A DNA stretch of 64,000 nucleotides, from positions 2,976,001 through 3,040,000 of the forward strand of contig NZ_AP024852.1 of NCBI RefSeq assembly GCF_024346715.1, read 5' to 3'. This stretch comes from Photobacterium swingsii (GTDB taxonomy: Bacteria; Pseudomonadota; Gammaproteobacteria; Enterobacterales; Vibrionaceae). Every line of letters starts with the position of its first letter. Position 1 is the first letter of the stretch. Positions 21,784-32,161 of the stretch are shown piece after piece. The notes beneath the pieces are model-generated. The model was given only the letters and a program-made list of their open reading frames with translations, had not been told where the DNA came from and made no database searches. The position numbers and the translations under genes were made by a program.

Positions 21784-22044
21784 CATACAGATAGAAGATG
21801 CAGTCAGGTCATATTCATACGCCAACCGCATACAAAAATACTCACCTAGTTTCATTTATTTCTAAAGCGAAACATAATAAACCTACAAATAGCAGTGAGT
21901 TACCACTTCGGCATTAGTGGTTATGAATCTAAATTTTGGAGAAAAACCAGAGGAATGTGCTGACATATTGATTTTTATGCCAGCGCTATAAAGAAAATGG
22001 GAAAAAGATGGGAATTTGCCGCCAAAGACAGGAAATTACAGCAC

Positions 22045-22941
22045 TTAAAGTAACCCTTGAACCACATCGGCCAGTTGATTAAAAGTATGAATACGACTAG
22101 ACGTCGGACGCCAGACGAGGCCGATTTCACGGTAAGCTTCATGGCCAGGTGGTTCAACAACCACAAGATTTTGATTATCTAACAAACCATGATCAATCGC
22201 CATCTGTGGAATAAACGTCATCCCCATACCGTTCGCTACCATTTGCACTAGAGTATGCAGGCTCGTGGCTGAAAACGGATTTATCTTATCTTTACTGGTC
22301 AGTTGGCATGCCGACACCGCATGGTCGGTTAAGCAATGCTCTCGCTCAAGTAAAAATACGGATGCGTCAGGTAAATCATCGTAACGAATCGGCACCCGCA
22401 CTGTATTGGCCTGTTTTTGGCTAATGACCATCTTAAACGCATCACGGCCGACGATCTTGCTTTGCATGCCGTTGATTTCCATCGGCAAGGCCAAGATAAG
22501 CACATCCATCTCACCGTTACGCAGCGCTGTCAGTAAGTTGGCTGTTGTGTCTTCACGTAGCAATAAATCCAGCTTAGGAAAGCATCGATTCACTTCTTGG
22601 ACTAAATCACACAATAAGAAAGGGGCAATCGTGGGAATACAACCAATACGCAGCTGCCCTTCCATGCCATCGCCCGTGCAATTGGATAACTCCATCAAAT
22701 CACGCGAACGCGCAAGCAGCTCACGCGCACGCGTTACGACTTCTTCGCCCATAGAGGTAAAGACAAGGGACTTGTTATCCCGCTCAATCAGCTGACAACC
22801 GATTAGCTCTTCAAGATTTTGTACCCCCGAACTCAGGGTGGACTGGCTCACAAAGCACAGTTTGGCCGCTTCACCAAAATGGCGCGTTTCTGACAATGTG
22901 ACTATATAGTTAAGTTGCTTTAAGGAAGGAAACTTGTTCAT
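22045..22941 (-). CDS. oxyR: OxyR-type LysR regulator (OxyR2-like)
   Basis: This is a LysR-family activator of peroxide defence. The 298-residue protein has an N-terminal helix-turn-helix (FGEAAKLCFVSQSTLSSGVQNLE, about 22-44). Its effector domain carries the redox pair Cys203 and Cys212 in the pattern CLTDHAVSAC, spaced as Cys199/Cys208 of E. coli OxyR. Two residues before the peroxidatic Cys is Glu201, where E. coli has Gly. A Glu at this place distinguishes the peroxide-hypersensitive OxyR2 of Vibrio vulnificus. It is divergent from a peroxiredoxin gene, which it probably controls. No good ribosome binding site is visible. Confidence 0.88.
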   Translation of the reverse strand: MNKFPSLKQLNYIVTLSETRHFGEAAKLCFVSQSTLSSGVQNLEELIGCQLIERDNKSLVFTSMGEEVVTRARELLARSRDLMELSNCTGDGMEGQLRIGCIPTIAPFLLCDLVQEVNRCFPKLDLLLREDTTANLLTALRNGEMDVLILALPMEINGMQSKIVGRDAFKMVISQKQANTVRVPIRYDDLPDASVFLLEREHCLTDHAVSACQLTSKDKINPFSATSLHTLVQMVANGMGMTFIPQMAIDHGLLDNQNLVVVEPPGHEAYREIGLVWRPTSSRIHTFNQLADVVQGLL

Positions 22942-23073
22942 CGTATTTTTCGATTACATCAATCTATTTATTCCGCTTTTTTGAATCTACCAGTTTCGTT
23001 ATAGTTTGTCTCGTCCAAACAGGGAGCTGCTTCAAAGAGTAGCACCACATTGAATTTTATTAGGAGCACCAAA
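22942..23073. promoter_or_regulatory. Divergent oxyR-peroxiredoxin promoter region
   Basis: The 132-bp spacer contains a plus-strand -10 candidate TATAGT at 23000-23005 with no good -35, as expected for an activator-dependent promoter. Upstream, GATTACATCAATCTAT near 22952-22967 resembles half of an OxyR operator (ATAG-n7-CTAT type). The operator assignment is tentative. Confidence 0.45.
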
Positions 23074-23682
23074 ATGGTACTAGTAGGTCGTCAAGCACCA
23101 GATTTTACTGCTGCAGCTGTTCTAGGTAACGGTGAAATCGTTGATAACTTCAACTTCGCAGAATTTACCAAAGGTAAAAAAGCGGTAGTTTTCTTCTACC
23201 CACTAGACTTCACTTTTGTTTGCCCATCAGAACTAATCGCATTCGATAAGCGTTTTGAAGATTTCCAAGCGAAAGGCGTTGAAGTAATCGGTGTTTCAAT
23301 CGATTCTCAATTCTCTCACAACGCATGGCGTAACACTGCTGTTGAAGACGGCGGTATCGGTCAAGTTAAATACCCTCTAGTTGCTGACGTTAAGCACGAA
23401 ATCTGTAAAGCATACGATGTAGAGCACCCAGAAGCAGGCGTTGCTTTCCGTGGTTCTTTCCTAATCGACGAAGACGGTGCAGTACGTCACCAAGTAGTTA
23501 ACGACCTTCCACTAGGCCGTAACATCGATGAAATGCTACGCATGGTTGACGCACTAAACTTCCACCAGAAGAACGGTGAAGTTTGTCCAGCACAGTGGGA
23601 AGAAGGCAAAGCAGGTATGGATGCATCTCCAAAAGGTGTTGCAGACTACCTATCTGAGCACACTTCAGACCTAGGTAAGTAA
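23074..23682 (+). CDS. 2-Cys peroxiredoxin (AhpC/Prx family)
   Basis: This enzyme reduces H2O2 and organic peroxides. The 202-residue protein has the peroxidatic Cys50 in DFTFVCPSE and the resolving Cys171 in GEVCPAQW, the typical 2-Cys arrangement. Residues 93-96 read GGIG, and the C terminus ends YLSEHTSDLGK without the YF motif that makes some peroxiredoxins sensitive to over-oxidation. The ATG at 23074 (MVLVGRQAPDF) has AGGAG upstream. Codon use suggests strong expression. Its reductant is not encoded nearby. Confidence 0.94.
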   Translation: MVLVGRQAPDFTAAAVLGNGEIVDNFNFAEFTKGKKAVVFFYPLDFTFVCPSELIAFDKRFEDFQAKGVEVIGVSIDSQFSHNAWRNTAVEDGGIGQVKYPLVADVKHEICKAYDVEHPEAGVAFRGSFLIDEDGAVRHQVVNDLPLGRNIDEMLRMVDALNFHQKNGEVCPAQWEEGKAGMDASPKGVADYLSEHTSDLGK

Positions 23683-23772
23683 TTACCACTTAACACCACG
23701 CTCACGGTGTTAATAAGGCGACAAACGCAATAGCGTAAAGCCAAAGTCAGCCAACAGGCAAAAATAGAATGA

Positions 23773-23797
23773 GGCCCGGACGCACCGGGCCCTTTTT
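23773..23797 (+). terminator. Terminator of the peroxiredoxin gene
   Basis: GGCCCGG and CCGGGCC form a 7-bp GC-rich stem with a 5-base loop, followed by CTTTTT. Confidence 0.9.
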
Positions 23798-23891
23798 CGT
23801 TTCTATCCCCGCAAAAATATCGGCTAATTCAGCTTCCATACATAATTTATATTAGACTCTAGTGACCTCCATCCTTTGTTGATAGATCACC

Positions 23892-24641
23892 ATGCAACTC
23901 GAAGTCTGTATTGATAATTTAGAATCCCTACACTACGCCCAACAAGGCGGCGCTACCCGTATTGAACTTTGCTCATCACTTGCGCTTGGGGGCTTAACAC
24001 CCAGTGCTGGATTCATGCAGCTCGCCGCAAAACATGCCACAATTCCTGTCTATGCCATGATTCGTCCACGCCAAGGGGATTTCTTATTCTCAAGCGACGA
24101 TGTAGAAATCATGCTAGCGGATATTCATGCCGCTAAGCACGCGCAACTACAAGGCATTGTTGTGGGTGCGCTAACCTGTGATGGTCATGTTGATCGCGAT
24201 ATTCTTCACGCCTTGATGAAACAAGCAGGCACGCTAGGTGTTACTTTCCACCGCGCTATCGACCAATGTGCCGACCCCTTTGCTGCATTAGATACTGTCA
24301 TGCAAGCAGGCTGTGAGCGTGTACTTACCTCTGGATTGGCACCGAGTGCTCCTGAAGGTATCACCATGATTAAACGTATGGTGGAACACTGCGTTAAGCA
24401 TTATGGCGACCAGTTCAGTATCATGCCGGGCGCTGGTGTAACAGCCGATAACGCAGCGTCAATCATCAAACAAACGGGCGTCCATGAAATCCATCTATCG
24501 GGAAAAAGCACTCGTCCAAGCTTAATGCAACATATTGATGCATCAGCACACATGGGCAACGCCAATGTGGATGACTTTGCGATTCCTGTCACTTCGGTGG
24601 AAAAAATAAAAGCCGTGGTAGCGCAGATCCAACAGGCTTAA
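23892..24641 (+). CDS. cutC: CutC family protein
   Basis: CutC is a cytoplasmic TIM-barrel protein historically linked to copper homeostasis; its exact reaction is not settled. The 249-residue product has the family start LEVCIDNLESLHYAQQGGA, the RIELCSSLALGGLTPS block, MIRPRQGDF, GVTFHRAIDQC and the MPGAGVTADN motif. It is the first of three plus-strand genes (cutC, ppk2, lysR), but spacers of 68-77 bp leave the operon uncertain. Confidence 0.93.
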   Translation: MQLEVCIDNLESLHYAQQGGATRIELCSSLALGGLTPSAGFMQLAAKHATIPVYAMIRPRQGDFLFSSDDVEIMLADIHAAKHAQLQGIVVGALTCDGHVDRDILHALMKQAGTLGVTFHRAIDQCADPFAALDTVMQAGCERVLTSGLAPSAPEGITMIKRMVEHCVKHYGDQFSIMPGAGVTADNAASIIKQTGVHEIHLSGKSTRPSLMQHIDASAHMGNANVDDFAIPVTSVEKIKAVVAQIQQA

Positions 24642-24709
24642 CCCATCAAAAGGTTCGTATTGCGCTAAGCTCAATAAGGCCACCTACTGTTGCGACCAAG
24701 GAAGGATGC

Positions 24710-25516
24710 ATGACCCCAGCTCTCACCGATTCTGCTGATAAATTAAAAAAGAAAGACTACGCGACCGAGCTTGAGCGACTTCAAGTTGAATTGGTAAAAC
24801 TGCAAGAGTGGATAAAACACTCAGGCATGAAAGTCGTGGTTATCTTTGAAGGGCGAGACGCGGCAGGAAAAGGTGGTGTCATTAAGCGTATTACCGAAAA
24901 ACTCAACCCTCGTATTTGTCGTGTTGTTGCTTTACCTCAGCCCACTGAAAAAGAGAAAACACAGTGGTACTTTCAACGCTATGTTGCGCACCTACCAGCA
25001 GCTGGTGAAATGGTGCTCTTTGATCGCAGTTGGTACAACCGCGCTGGGGTTGAAAAAGTCATGGGGTTTTGTAATGAAGAGGAATACGAAGAGTTCTTAC
25101 GATCATGTCCCGAGTTCGAACGTATGCTGCAGCGTTCTGGCATTATACTGTTAAAATATTGGTTTTCAGTGTCTGACGAAGAACAAGAAAAACGGTTTCT
25201 AGAGCGTATCAATACGCCAATTAAGCGCTGGAAGTTCAGCCCTATGGACTTAGAGTCACGTAATCGCTGGGCTGAATACTCTGCAGCAAAAGATCGTATG
25301 TTTGCCTATACAGATACAAAACAAAGCCCATGGTGGGTGGTGGATGCCGACAGTAAAAAGAAAGCCCGCATTAACTGCATCTCTCACCTCTTGGCACATA
25401 TCCCATATCAAACCTTGAGTTACCCCGATATTGACCTTCCCGAAGTCAATAAAGATGGTTATGTTCGTGCCCCACTCGATCAACAAACCTTTGTGCCTGA
25501 TCGCTTTAACAAATAA
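24710..25516 (+). CDS. ppk2: Polyphosphate kinase 2
   Basis: PPK2 enzymes transfer phosphate between polyphosphate and nucleoside diphosphates, and most work in the NTP-forming direction. The 268-residue single-domain protein has the Walker A-like loop GRDAAGKGG at 48-56, the Walker B motif VLFDRSWYNRAGVE near 102, and the lid-region sequence INTPIKRWKFSPMDLESRNRW. AAGGAAGGA precedes the ATG. It is unrelated to the PPK1 encoded 8 kb to the right and lies next to the pst-pho genes, which fits phosphate metabolism. Confidence 0.94.
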   Translation: MTPALTDSADKLKKKDYATELERLQVELVKLQEWIKHSGMKVVVIFEGRDAAGKGGVIKRITEKLNPRICRVVALPQPTEKEKTQWYFQRYVAHLPAAGEMVLFDRSWYNRAGVEKVMGFCNEEEYEEFLRSCPEFERMLQRSGIILLKYWFSVSDEEQEKRFLERINTPIKRWKFSPMDLESRNRWAEYSAAKDRMFAYTDTKQSPWWVVDADSKKKARINCISHLLAHIPYQTLSYPDIDLPEVNKDGYVRAPLDQQTFVPDRFNK

Positions 25517-25593
25517 AGTATTGAGCCATAACGCTAGCATTCCCAAGCCACTGTGATAATTTGAAATAACACAGCTGGATGGTTAGGAAAAAC

Positions 25594-26532
25594 ATGGCAA
25601 AGGATCTGTCGGCGAATTTAGATTTAAACCTACTACGCACTTTCATTATTATTGCTCAAGAGCAAAACTTGCGTAAAGCGGCTGAACGCCTGTTTGTCAC
25701 TCAGCCCGCTGTTAGCCATGCACTACAACGGCTGCGAAACCATTTTGATGATCAACTCTTTACCAAAACCAAGCAGGGCTTAAGCGCAACGCCTTACGCT
25801 GAAGAGCTTTACCACCACTTACAACCTGCGATGGATAGCCTATCAAAGGCACTGAATATCACTCTGACATTCACCCCTGCTGAGCTTGATGGGAAAATAC
25901 GTATCGCCCTTGCCCCGCAATTTCTCGCCTCTATTGGCAGTGAGCTCTTTTTGAAGATCCATCAAGCTGCACCTCAACTTCGAGTGGAAATCCTTAATTG
26001 GTCAACAACCACATTAATGGATATTCACCAAGGCGAAACACTGCTGGGTATCAATTACGATATAGAAAATACAAGTAAAGAATTAGTCAGAAAAGAGCTC
26101 ATGAAAGGAGAAGCGCTGGTGTTTGTGCGAGAAAATCATCCTTATCGCGGATCGGTTATTACCCCCACAGAAGCCGCACAGTATGGATTTGCTTGCCTTA
26201 TCATCCCAGATAGAACCGAGCAAATTACCGATGTTGAAAAGATCTTTGCGCTGTATGGGTTACCCGCAAACATTTGTTTTCGCTCAACATCCGCGCAGAC
26301 TGTATTAGAAGTGGTAAAAGAAACCGACATGCTGTTTCCATGTGTGAGTGATCTGTTTTCACATTCCCACCCAGATTTTAGAAAGATTACTGTCAAACTC
26401 GATCGCTACTCCAATCAATACGAACTCGTGGCTTTCTACCCCAATAAAAACAGTAAAGAGCCACTCACCTTATGGGTGATGGGGTTAGTCAGCGAACTGC
26501 TAACCCAACGTAATAACCCAATCACTAGTTAA
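25594..26532 (+). CDS. LysR-family transcriptional regulator
   Basis: The 312-residue protein has an N-terminal winged helix ([25 protein letters not shown], then [14 protein letters not shown]) and a C-terminal substrate-binding domain of the LysR type. Its targets and ligand cannot be read from the sequence. The ATG at 25594 has AGGA 6 bases upstream; an ATG 15 bp earlier is less well placed. Its last 8 bases overlap the end of phoU, which converges on it. Confidence 0.9.
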   Translation: MAKDLSANLDLNLLRTFIIIAQEQNLRKAAERLFVTQPAVSHALQRLRNHFDDQLFTKTKQGLSATPYAEELYHHLQPAMDSLSKALNITLTFTPAELDGKIRIALAPQFLASIGSELFLKIHQAAPQLRVEILNWSTTTLMDIHQGETLLGINYDIENTSKELVRKELMKGEALVFVRENHPYRGSVITPTEAAQYGFACLIIPDRTEQITDVEKIFALYGLPANICFRSTSAQTVLEVVKETDMLFPCVSDLFSHSHPDFRKITVKLDRYSNQYELVAFYPNKNSKEPLTLWVMGLVSELLTQRNNPITS

Positions 26533-27241
26533 GCTTCAAAATATCTTCGATTTCCTCTGGCGAGGTATGGCGAACATCTTTACCTTTCACAAAGTAAATA
26601 ATGTATTCGCAAATGTTTTGGCAGCGATCGCCGACACGTTCAATCGAGCGGGCTGACCACATCACTTTAAGTACGTTAGGGATCGATCGAGGATCTTCCA
26701 TCATATAAGTCATCAATTGACGCACAACCGCTTCGTATTCACGATCAATACGATCGTCATCTTGATACACTTTAATCGCCGCTTTGACATCCATACGCGC
26801 AAAGGCATCGAGTACCTCGTGTAACATACGTACCGCATGCAATCCTAAGGCTTCTAACGATACCAGCAAGCTATATTGTTTGTTGGTAAAGTTCTCAAGC
26901 GCGACCTTAGCAATGCTCTCAGCTACATCACCAATTCGCTCAAGATCGGTAATGGTCTTAATAATCGCAATCACCAAACGTAAATCACTGGCCGTTGGCT
27001 GGCGTTTCGCAATAATGCGAGTGCAAGCTTCATCGATCGCCACTTCCATAGAATTCACTTTGTGATCATCTCGAATTACCCGCTTAGCCAATTCCGCATC
27101 TTGCTTATGCAATGCTTTAAGTGAATCAGCCAGTTGCTGCTCGACCAGGCCGCCCATGGCTAATACATGGGTACGAATACTCTCAAGCTCAGCATTAAAT
27201 TGACCTGAAATATGACGGCCAAGGCTAAAATTATCTAACAT
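26525..27241 (-). CDS. phoU: PhoU, negative regulator of phosphate signalling
   Basis: PhoU links the Pst transporter to the sensor PhoR and keeps the Pho response off when phosphate is plentiful. The 238-residue, all-helical protein has two PhoU repeats, with the metal-binding signatures [17 protein letters not shown] (first repeat) and [19 protein letters not shown] (second). TAAGGAG precedes the ATG. It is the last gene of pstC-pstA-pstB-phoU. Confidence 0.97.
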   Translation of the reverse strand: MLDNFSLGRHISGQFNAELESIRTHVLAMGGLVEQQLADSLKALHKQDAELAKRVIRDDHKVNSMEVAIDEACTRIIAKRQPTASDLRLVIAIIKTITDLERIGDVAESIAKVALENFTNKQYSLLVSLEALGLHAVRMLHEVLDAFARMDVKAAIKVYQDDDRIDREYEAVVRQLMTYMMEDPRSIPNVLKVMWSARSIERVGDRCQNICEYIIYFVKGKDVRHTSPEEIEDILKLN

Positions 27242-27251
27242 TTATTGCTCC

Positions 27252-28070
27252 TTAACCGTAGCGTCCAGTGATGTAGTCTTCGGTACTTTTTTCTTTTGGT
27301 GTCGTAAAAATATCGTTGGTATTGGCGTATTCCACCAACTCTCCCATGTGCATAAAAGCCGTTTGATCGGAAACACGCGCTGCTTGTTGCATGTTATGGG
27401 TGACGATAATAACGGTATATTTGTTTTTTAGATCGTTGATCAACTCTTCAATCGTCAGGGTCGAAATCGGGTCCAATGCCGAGGTTGGCTCATCCAATAG
27501 TAAGACTTCAGGCTCTATGGCAATTGCACGGGCAATCACTAATCGTTGTTGCTGGCCGCCCGATAAGCCAAAGGCATTTTCATGTAAGCGATCTTTCACT
27601 TCATCCCACAAGGCCGCGCCACGCAGTGAATTTTCAACGGCATCGTCTAATACACGACGGTCTTTAATTCCTTGTAAACGCAGCCCGTAAATCACATTTT
27701 CATAAATGGATTTAGGGAACGGGTTAGGTCGTTGGAATACCATGCCAACACGACGGCGCAGTGAAGCCACATCGACGCGACTATCGTAGATATTGTGATT
27801 ATGGAGGATCACTTTACCGTCAACGCGGCAGCCTTCCACCAGCTCATTCATCCGATTAATACAGCGTAGTAGCGTTGACTTTCCACAGCCAGAAGGGCCG
27901 ATAAAGGATGTCACTTGCCCTTTCGCAATCCGCATATTGATATTAAATAACGCCTGCGTTTGGCCATAATATAAATCGAGGTTTTCAATCGATAGCGCTG
28001 TTTGCTCTTCAGGTAACGAGGCTAAATCGAGTGGCTCAAATAAGCCTATGCTTGGATTTACTGACAACAT
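27252..28070 (-). CDS. pstB: PstB, phosphate ABC transporter ATPase
   Basis: PstB powers high-affinity phosphate import. The 272-residue protein has Walker A (GPSGCGKST), the ABC signature LSGGQQQR, Walker B ([13 protein letters not shown]) and the switch His ([10 protein letters not shown]). I chose the ATG at 28070, which has GAGAG upstream and starts 10 bp beyond the pstA stop. A longer frame begins inside pstA and is less likely. Confidence 0.96.
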   Translation of the reverse strand: MLSVNPSIGLFEPLDLASLPEEQTALSIENLDLYYGQTQALFNINMRIAKGQVTSFIGPSGCGKSTLLRCINRMNELVEGCRVDGKVILHNHNIYDSRVDVASLRRRVGMVFQRPNPFPKSIYENVIYGLRLQGIKDRRVLDDAVENSLRGAALWDEVKDRLHENAFGLSGGQQQRLVIARAIAIEPEVLLLDEPTSALDPISTLTIEELINDLKNKYTVIIVTHNMQQAARVSDQTAFMHMGELVEYANTNDIFTTPKEKSTEDYITGRYG

Positions 28071-28080
28071 ATCTCTCTCG

Positions 28081-29718
28081 CTATTGTTCCAAAGAGCGGA
28101 ATTTCTCACGCAGGTGATTACGAATACCAATCGCTGTTAAGTTCAAGCCAATGATCACCGTCACCAATAAAAAGGAGGTGGCATATACCAAGGGTCTTGC
28201 CGCCTCAACATTCGGACTTTGAAAGCCCACATCATAAATATGATAGCCAAGGTGCATGAACTTACGATCTAAGTGTACATAAGGAAAATTACCATCAATT
28301 GGCAATGTCGGTGCCATTTTCACCACCCCGACTAACATCAAAGGTGCAACCTCGCCAGCTGCACGGGCAACCGCCAAAATTAAGCCCGTCATAATAGCTG
28401 GGCTAGCCATAGGTAATACGATCCGCCACAAGGTTTCTGCTTGCGTCGCCCCCAATGCCAACGAGCCATGACGCACCGAATTAGGAATACGGGCCAACCC
28501 CTCTTCTGTCGAGACAATAACGACAGGCAAAGTCAGGATCGCCAAAGTCAGCGCCGACCACAACACACCCGGCGTACCAAATGTAGGCGCAGGTAACTGG
28601 GCAGAGAAGAAGACATCATCAATCGTGCCACCCACCATGTAAACAAAGAACCCCAAACCAAACACACCGTACACAATCGATGGCACACCCGCGAGGTTGA
28701 TCACTGCGACTCGAATAATTTTAGTGAGCGCATTTTTGCCTGCGTATTCGTGAAGATAAATCGCTGCCATTACACCTAATGGCGTCACAATCACGCTCAT
28801 TAGCATCACCATAAAAACGGTGCCAAAAATAGCGGGGAAAACACCGCCTTCGGTGTTAGCTTCACGCGGGTCATCACGCAAAAATTTACCGACCTGATGC
28901 ACCCAGTGCTCTAATTTACCAACATAACTGAGGTTATTGGGGTACCAAACATCCAGCACCTGCTCAAGCGGCAAGGTAACATCTTCCCCCGTCATATCCC
29001 GCACAATCAAGGCATCGGTTTCCAGCCGAGCCTGTAGAGAAAACAAGTGTTTTTCTAACACTAAGTACGCTTGATTGAGCGCCTCACGCTCTGTATTGAT
29101 GCGTGCTTGCTCCGCCTCTGTCATGGTTTTCGCAAGTACTTGCTTACGCTCTTCAACCCGTAAGTTCTCAAGCTGCCAATTAATATGGCTAAACTCTTCT
29201 TGCTTAATGCGTTCTAGTTCTTGGCGAATCACTTCTGCTTGCGCCAACCCAGCGGTCAGCTCACTGATCGGTAGCACCTTACCATCATCAATATAGCTGA
29301 CAGGGTAACCATAGAACTTGCCATTTTTATCGCGATCTATCACTGCAATATCATCAGCGAGGGTTTGCTGTTTGATTTGACTACCAAGAATGGTCATGAA
29401 ATCGAGCCCAACGCGCTCACGGTTACCCACTTTGATGAGATAGCGCGGTTCATGGGTGTCTGACATTGCCGAGGTATCGATCCCTGCATCTTGCAATTGA
29501 GTAAGCGGGATCATTTTACGTTCGTAGACTTCCCCAATCACGGTCTGCGCTTTGCCATTGACGCTGATATCAAACTGATAAACAGGCGCAGGCCAGAAGT
29601 AGCTAAGCCCCTTCCAGCCAATTAACAACAATAGCCCTAATACCGTAATCAAGCTTAAGCTCACTGCGCCAGCCGTTAACCAAATCCACGGCGAACCAGA
29701 TTTAAACCACTTACCCAT
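28081..29718 (-). CDS. pstA: PstA, phosphate ABC transporter permease with N-terminal extension
   Basis: PstA is one of two membrane subunits of the phosphate importer. At 545 residues it is almost twice the length of E. coli PstA (296). One transmembrane segment (about 11-36) is followed by roughly 250 extra residues, including a charged, probably coiled-coil stretch near 165-250. The permease domain begins near residue 293 ([23 protein letters not shown]) and contains the coupling loop [21 protein letters not shown]. The long form is paired with an equally enlarged PstC. Confidence 0.95.
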   Translation of the reverse strand: MGKWFKSGSPWIWLTAGAVSLSLITVLGLLLLIGWKGLSYFWPAPVYQFDISVNGKAQTVIGEVYERKMIPLTQLQDAGIDTSAMSDTHEPRYLIKVGNRERVGLDFMTILGSQIKQQTLADDIAVIDRDKNGKFYGYPVSYIDDGKVLPISELTAGLAQAEVIRQELERIKQEEFSHINWQLENLRVEERKQVLAKTMTEAEQARINTEREALNQAYLVLEKHLFSLQARLETDALIVRDMTGEDVTLPLEQVLDVWYPNNLSYVGKLEHWVHQVGKFLRDDPREANTEGGVFPAIFGTVFMVMLMSVIVTPLGVMAAIYLHEYAGKNALTKIIRVAVINLAGVPSIVYGVFGLGFFVYMVGGTIDDVFFSAQLPAPTFGTPGVLWSALTLAILTLPVVIVSTEEGLARIPNSVRHGSLALGATQAETLWRIVLPMASPAIMTGLILAVARAAGEVAPLMLVGVVKMAPTLPIDGNFPYVHLDRKFMHLGYHIYDVGFQSPNVEAARPLVYATSFLLVTVIIGLNLTAIGIRNHLREKFRSLEQ

Positions 29719-29746
29719 GCATTCTCATTCTTTGCTCAATCCTGTT

Positions 29747-32023
29747 TTACAGTGAACTGTATTTATCGCGTAAACGTTGGCGCACGAGCTCTGCGATGGT
29801 GTTAAAGAAAAACGTAAACACAAACAGTACAAAAGCGGCGAGGAACAGCACCCGATAGTGTGAACTCCCGACTTCAGACTCTGGCATTTCAATCGCAATC
29901 GTAGCTGATAATGTCCGTAACCCTTCCAGCACATTCCAATCCATGATCGGAGTATTACCTGTTGCCATTAACACAATCATGGTTTCACCAACCGCTCGCC
30001 CAAGCCCCATCATAATGGCTGAAAAGATCCCGGGACTGGCAGTGAGTAGCACCACACGAGTCAGGGTTTGCCAATGGGTTGCTCCAAGCGCCAACGAGCC
30101 ACTGGTTAAATGACCGGGAACTGAAAAAATAGCATCTTCTGCGATCGAAAAAATAGTTGGAATAACCGCAAAGCCCATCGCAATACCGACCACCAGCGCG
30201 TTACGCTGATCGTAACCAATTCCTAACTCATTACTTAAGAAAATCCGCGCATCACCTGCAAACCAAAGACTTTCAACCCAAGGGCCAAGCGAAAAGCAAC
30301 CATATACAGTGAGTACAATAATGGGCATAAGCAATAAGATATGCAGTCCATTTGGCAAACCATTGACCCAGCGATCAGGTAAAGCTGACCATATCGCCCC
30401 TACCATAAAAATCATAAGCGGGAACATCACTATGCTGAGCATAATGCCAACCAAGTTACTCTCGACGATAGGCGCCAGCCAAATACCCGCTAAGAAGCCC
30501 AGAATCACCGTCGGAAGGGCTTCCATGATTTCAACCGTTGGTTTTACTATGCTGCGCATTTTCGATGACATGAAATACGCAGTATAAATCGCGCCAGCTA
30601 ATGCCAAAGGAATGGCAAAAAACATCGCATATAAGGCGGCTTTCAGAGTACCAAACACAATCGGCACTAAGCTAAATTTGGGTTCAAACTCATCACTGGC
30701 CGAGGTTGATTGCCACACATAATCAGGCTCGGGATACCCTTCGTACCACACCTGCTGCCACAATGAAGCAAAGCTCATTTCAGGGTGAGGGTTATCGATA
30801 TCAAAAATCTGCCAGTTATCATCTTCCACCACCAAAAGTCGATCCGCACGCGGCGAGATAGCAATCTCCGAAGCAGACGGTGAAAACGATGTCATCACCT
30901 TTTTTGACTGAAACACAGGCTCTTTCGCCGTTGCATAAAAAGCCGACAAGGTGCCATCTTGCTGCCAAGTCAAAAAGCTTTTCCGAAAGTGCTCAGGGGC
31001 TAACTGGGTCACAGGACTATCAGACAAGGGGAAATCTCGAATATGAGTGAGCGACCACTGACCATCTTTCAACACTTCAAACCATTGCGATACGTGCTGA
31101 TTATCCGTGGTGATTAAAAGGGAATTGGCCCCCGATAACAAATTAAAGTCCGTGATGGTGGTGGATTCATCGGCAACCGTCACCATATCGCGTAATCGTG
31201 CATAGGTCTTATCCGACGCTTTATCCAACGCAATAACAGCCAGTTGACGAGCATATTGTAGATACAAAGTGTGCCCATCAGGTGTTAGTGCCATGCGCTG
31301 AATATCTTGCAGCGTCGTTATAGGTAACCCAGAAAAATCGATAGCTTGCGCTGACCATTGCGACACTTTTTGTTGCAATGCATTGCGCGGCGCAGACAAG
31401 CGCACCCCAACTAAACGCTGATCAGCGGTTACCCCTACAATGACCCCTTGTTGCCGTTGCACTGCTAGGGCTAATTGCACCAGTGGCTGAGCATTAGGAT
31501 CTAGCTGTAATGGGGCTTGGCCCAGCGGGTAATCCACACTCGGGACTTGCAGCTTCGTGCTACCCGTAAAATGCGTTTTGATATTCGGGCTCACCACAAG
31601 CACACCACCATCAGCAGTGCCGAAAGCAAACAGTTGATCACGCGGTAATGACGATGCAAAGGCCGTCGGTTGAGTAACAATTGAAATATTTTTTTGCGCC
31701 TCATCAGACAAAGCTTCTGATGAGGAAGGCAGTAAAGAAACAAACTGTAGCGTGCCATCACTGCCAAAGCGATAAGCCAACAAGTTCTGCTCTTCAATAC
31801 CGATCGCTAAAGTACGATCTTGAGTTGGCACCACAAAGGATGTTTGTGGTTCAACCGTAACAGGTTTAAAGCTAGGTAAAATGACGTACAGCAGGTAGAA
31901 AAAAATCAAGACCAGCATTATCAACACAGAGATCCCACCAGCGATTACGCCCATACGCACCATCTTGTCTTTTAATCGACGGCTGCGGCTTTCTCCGATG
32001 AACAATGTGCTGGCGTCTGCCAT
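29747..32023 (-). CDS. pstC: PstC, phosphate ABC transporter permease with large insert
   Basis: PstC is the other Pst membrane subunit. The 758-residue protein has a transmembrane helix near 24-50, then about 400 residues of non-permease sequence. This is probably a beta-rich, perhaps propeller-like domain, as it contains phrases such as ALTPDGHTLYLQY and AISPRADRLLVVEDD. The permease domain starts near residue 455 and ends with the coupling loop [20 protein letters not shown]. coli PstC has 319 residues. I chose the ATG at 32023 behind AGAGG. A Pho box lies 48 bp upstream. Confidence 0.95.
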   Translation of the reverse strand: MADASTLFIGESRSRRLKDKMVRMGVIAGGISVLIMLVLIFFYLLYVILPSFKPVTVEPQTSFVVPTQDRTLAIGIEEQNLLAYRFGSDGTLQFVSLLPSSSEALSDEAQKNISIVTQPTAFASSLPRDQLFAFGTADGGVLVVSPNIKTHFTGSTKLQVPSVDYPLGQAPLQLDPNAQPLVQLALAVQRQQGVIVGVTADQRLVGVRLSAPRNALQQKVSQWSAQAIDFSGLPITTLQDIQRMALTPDGHTLYLQYARQLAVIALDKASDKTYARLRDMVTVADESTTITDFNLLSGANSLLITTDNQHVSQWFEVLKDGQWSLTHIRDFPLSDSPVTQLAPEHFRKSFLTWQQDGTLSAFYATAKEPVFQSKKVMTSFSPSASEIAISPRADRLLVVEDDNWQIFDIDNPHPEMSFASLWQQVWYEGYPEPDYVWQSTSASDEFEPKFSLVPIVFGTLKAALYAMFFAIPLALAGAIYTAYFMSSKMRSIVKPTVEIMEALPTVILGFLAGIWLAPIVESNLVGIMLSIVMFPLMIFMVGAIWSALPDRWVNGLPNGLHILLLMPIIVLTVYGCFSLGPWVESLWFAGDARIFLSNELGIGYDQRNALVVGIAMGFAVIPTIFSIAEDAIFSVPGHLTSGSLALGATHWQTLTRVVLLTASPGIFSAIMMGLGRAVGETMIVLMATGNTPIMDWNVLEGLRTLSATIAIEMPESEVGSSHYRVLFLAAFVLFVFTFFFNTIAELVRQRLRDKYSSL

Positions 32024-32070
32024 TTTTACCTCTAACCTATTTTTACGTAATAGAATACTATTTCTTTTAG

Positions 32071-32088
32071 ATGACAATTATGTGACAA
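32071..32088 (-). promoter_or_regulatory. Pho box upstream of pstC
   Basis: On the minus strand two 7-mers, TTGTCAC and TTGTCAT, are separated by ATAA, which is the 11-bp repeat spacing of PhoB sites (consensus CTGTCAT-n4-CTGTCAT). It should mediate PhoB-dependent induction of pstC-pstA-pstB-phoU in phosphate starvation. Confidence 0.85.
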
Positions 32089-32161
32089 GTCAATCTGAGA
32101 TGCATAAAGTCTGTCATTTTCAGCATGTTATATGCCACTGTACTGACATGAAATTGCAATA

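Larger units (their letters stand above)
21396..22044. other. 649-bp AT-rich intergenic region upstream of aceB
   Basis: This gap separates aceB from the 3' end of oxyR. It must hold the aceB promoter and its control sites. I see a perfect 20-bp palindrome at 21679-21698, a very short plus-strand ORF with a strong ribosome binding site at 21757-21783, and an imperfect hairpin (ACCACT / AGTGGT) near 21902-21921. No longer coding frame is convincing. Confidence 0.6.
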
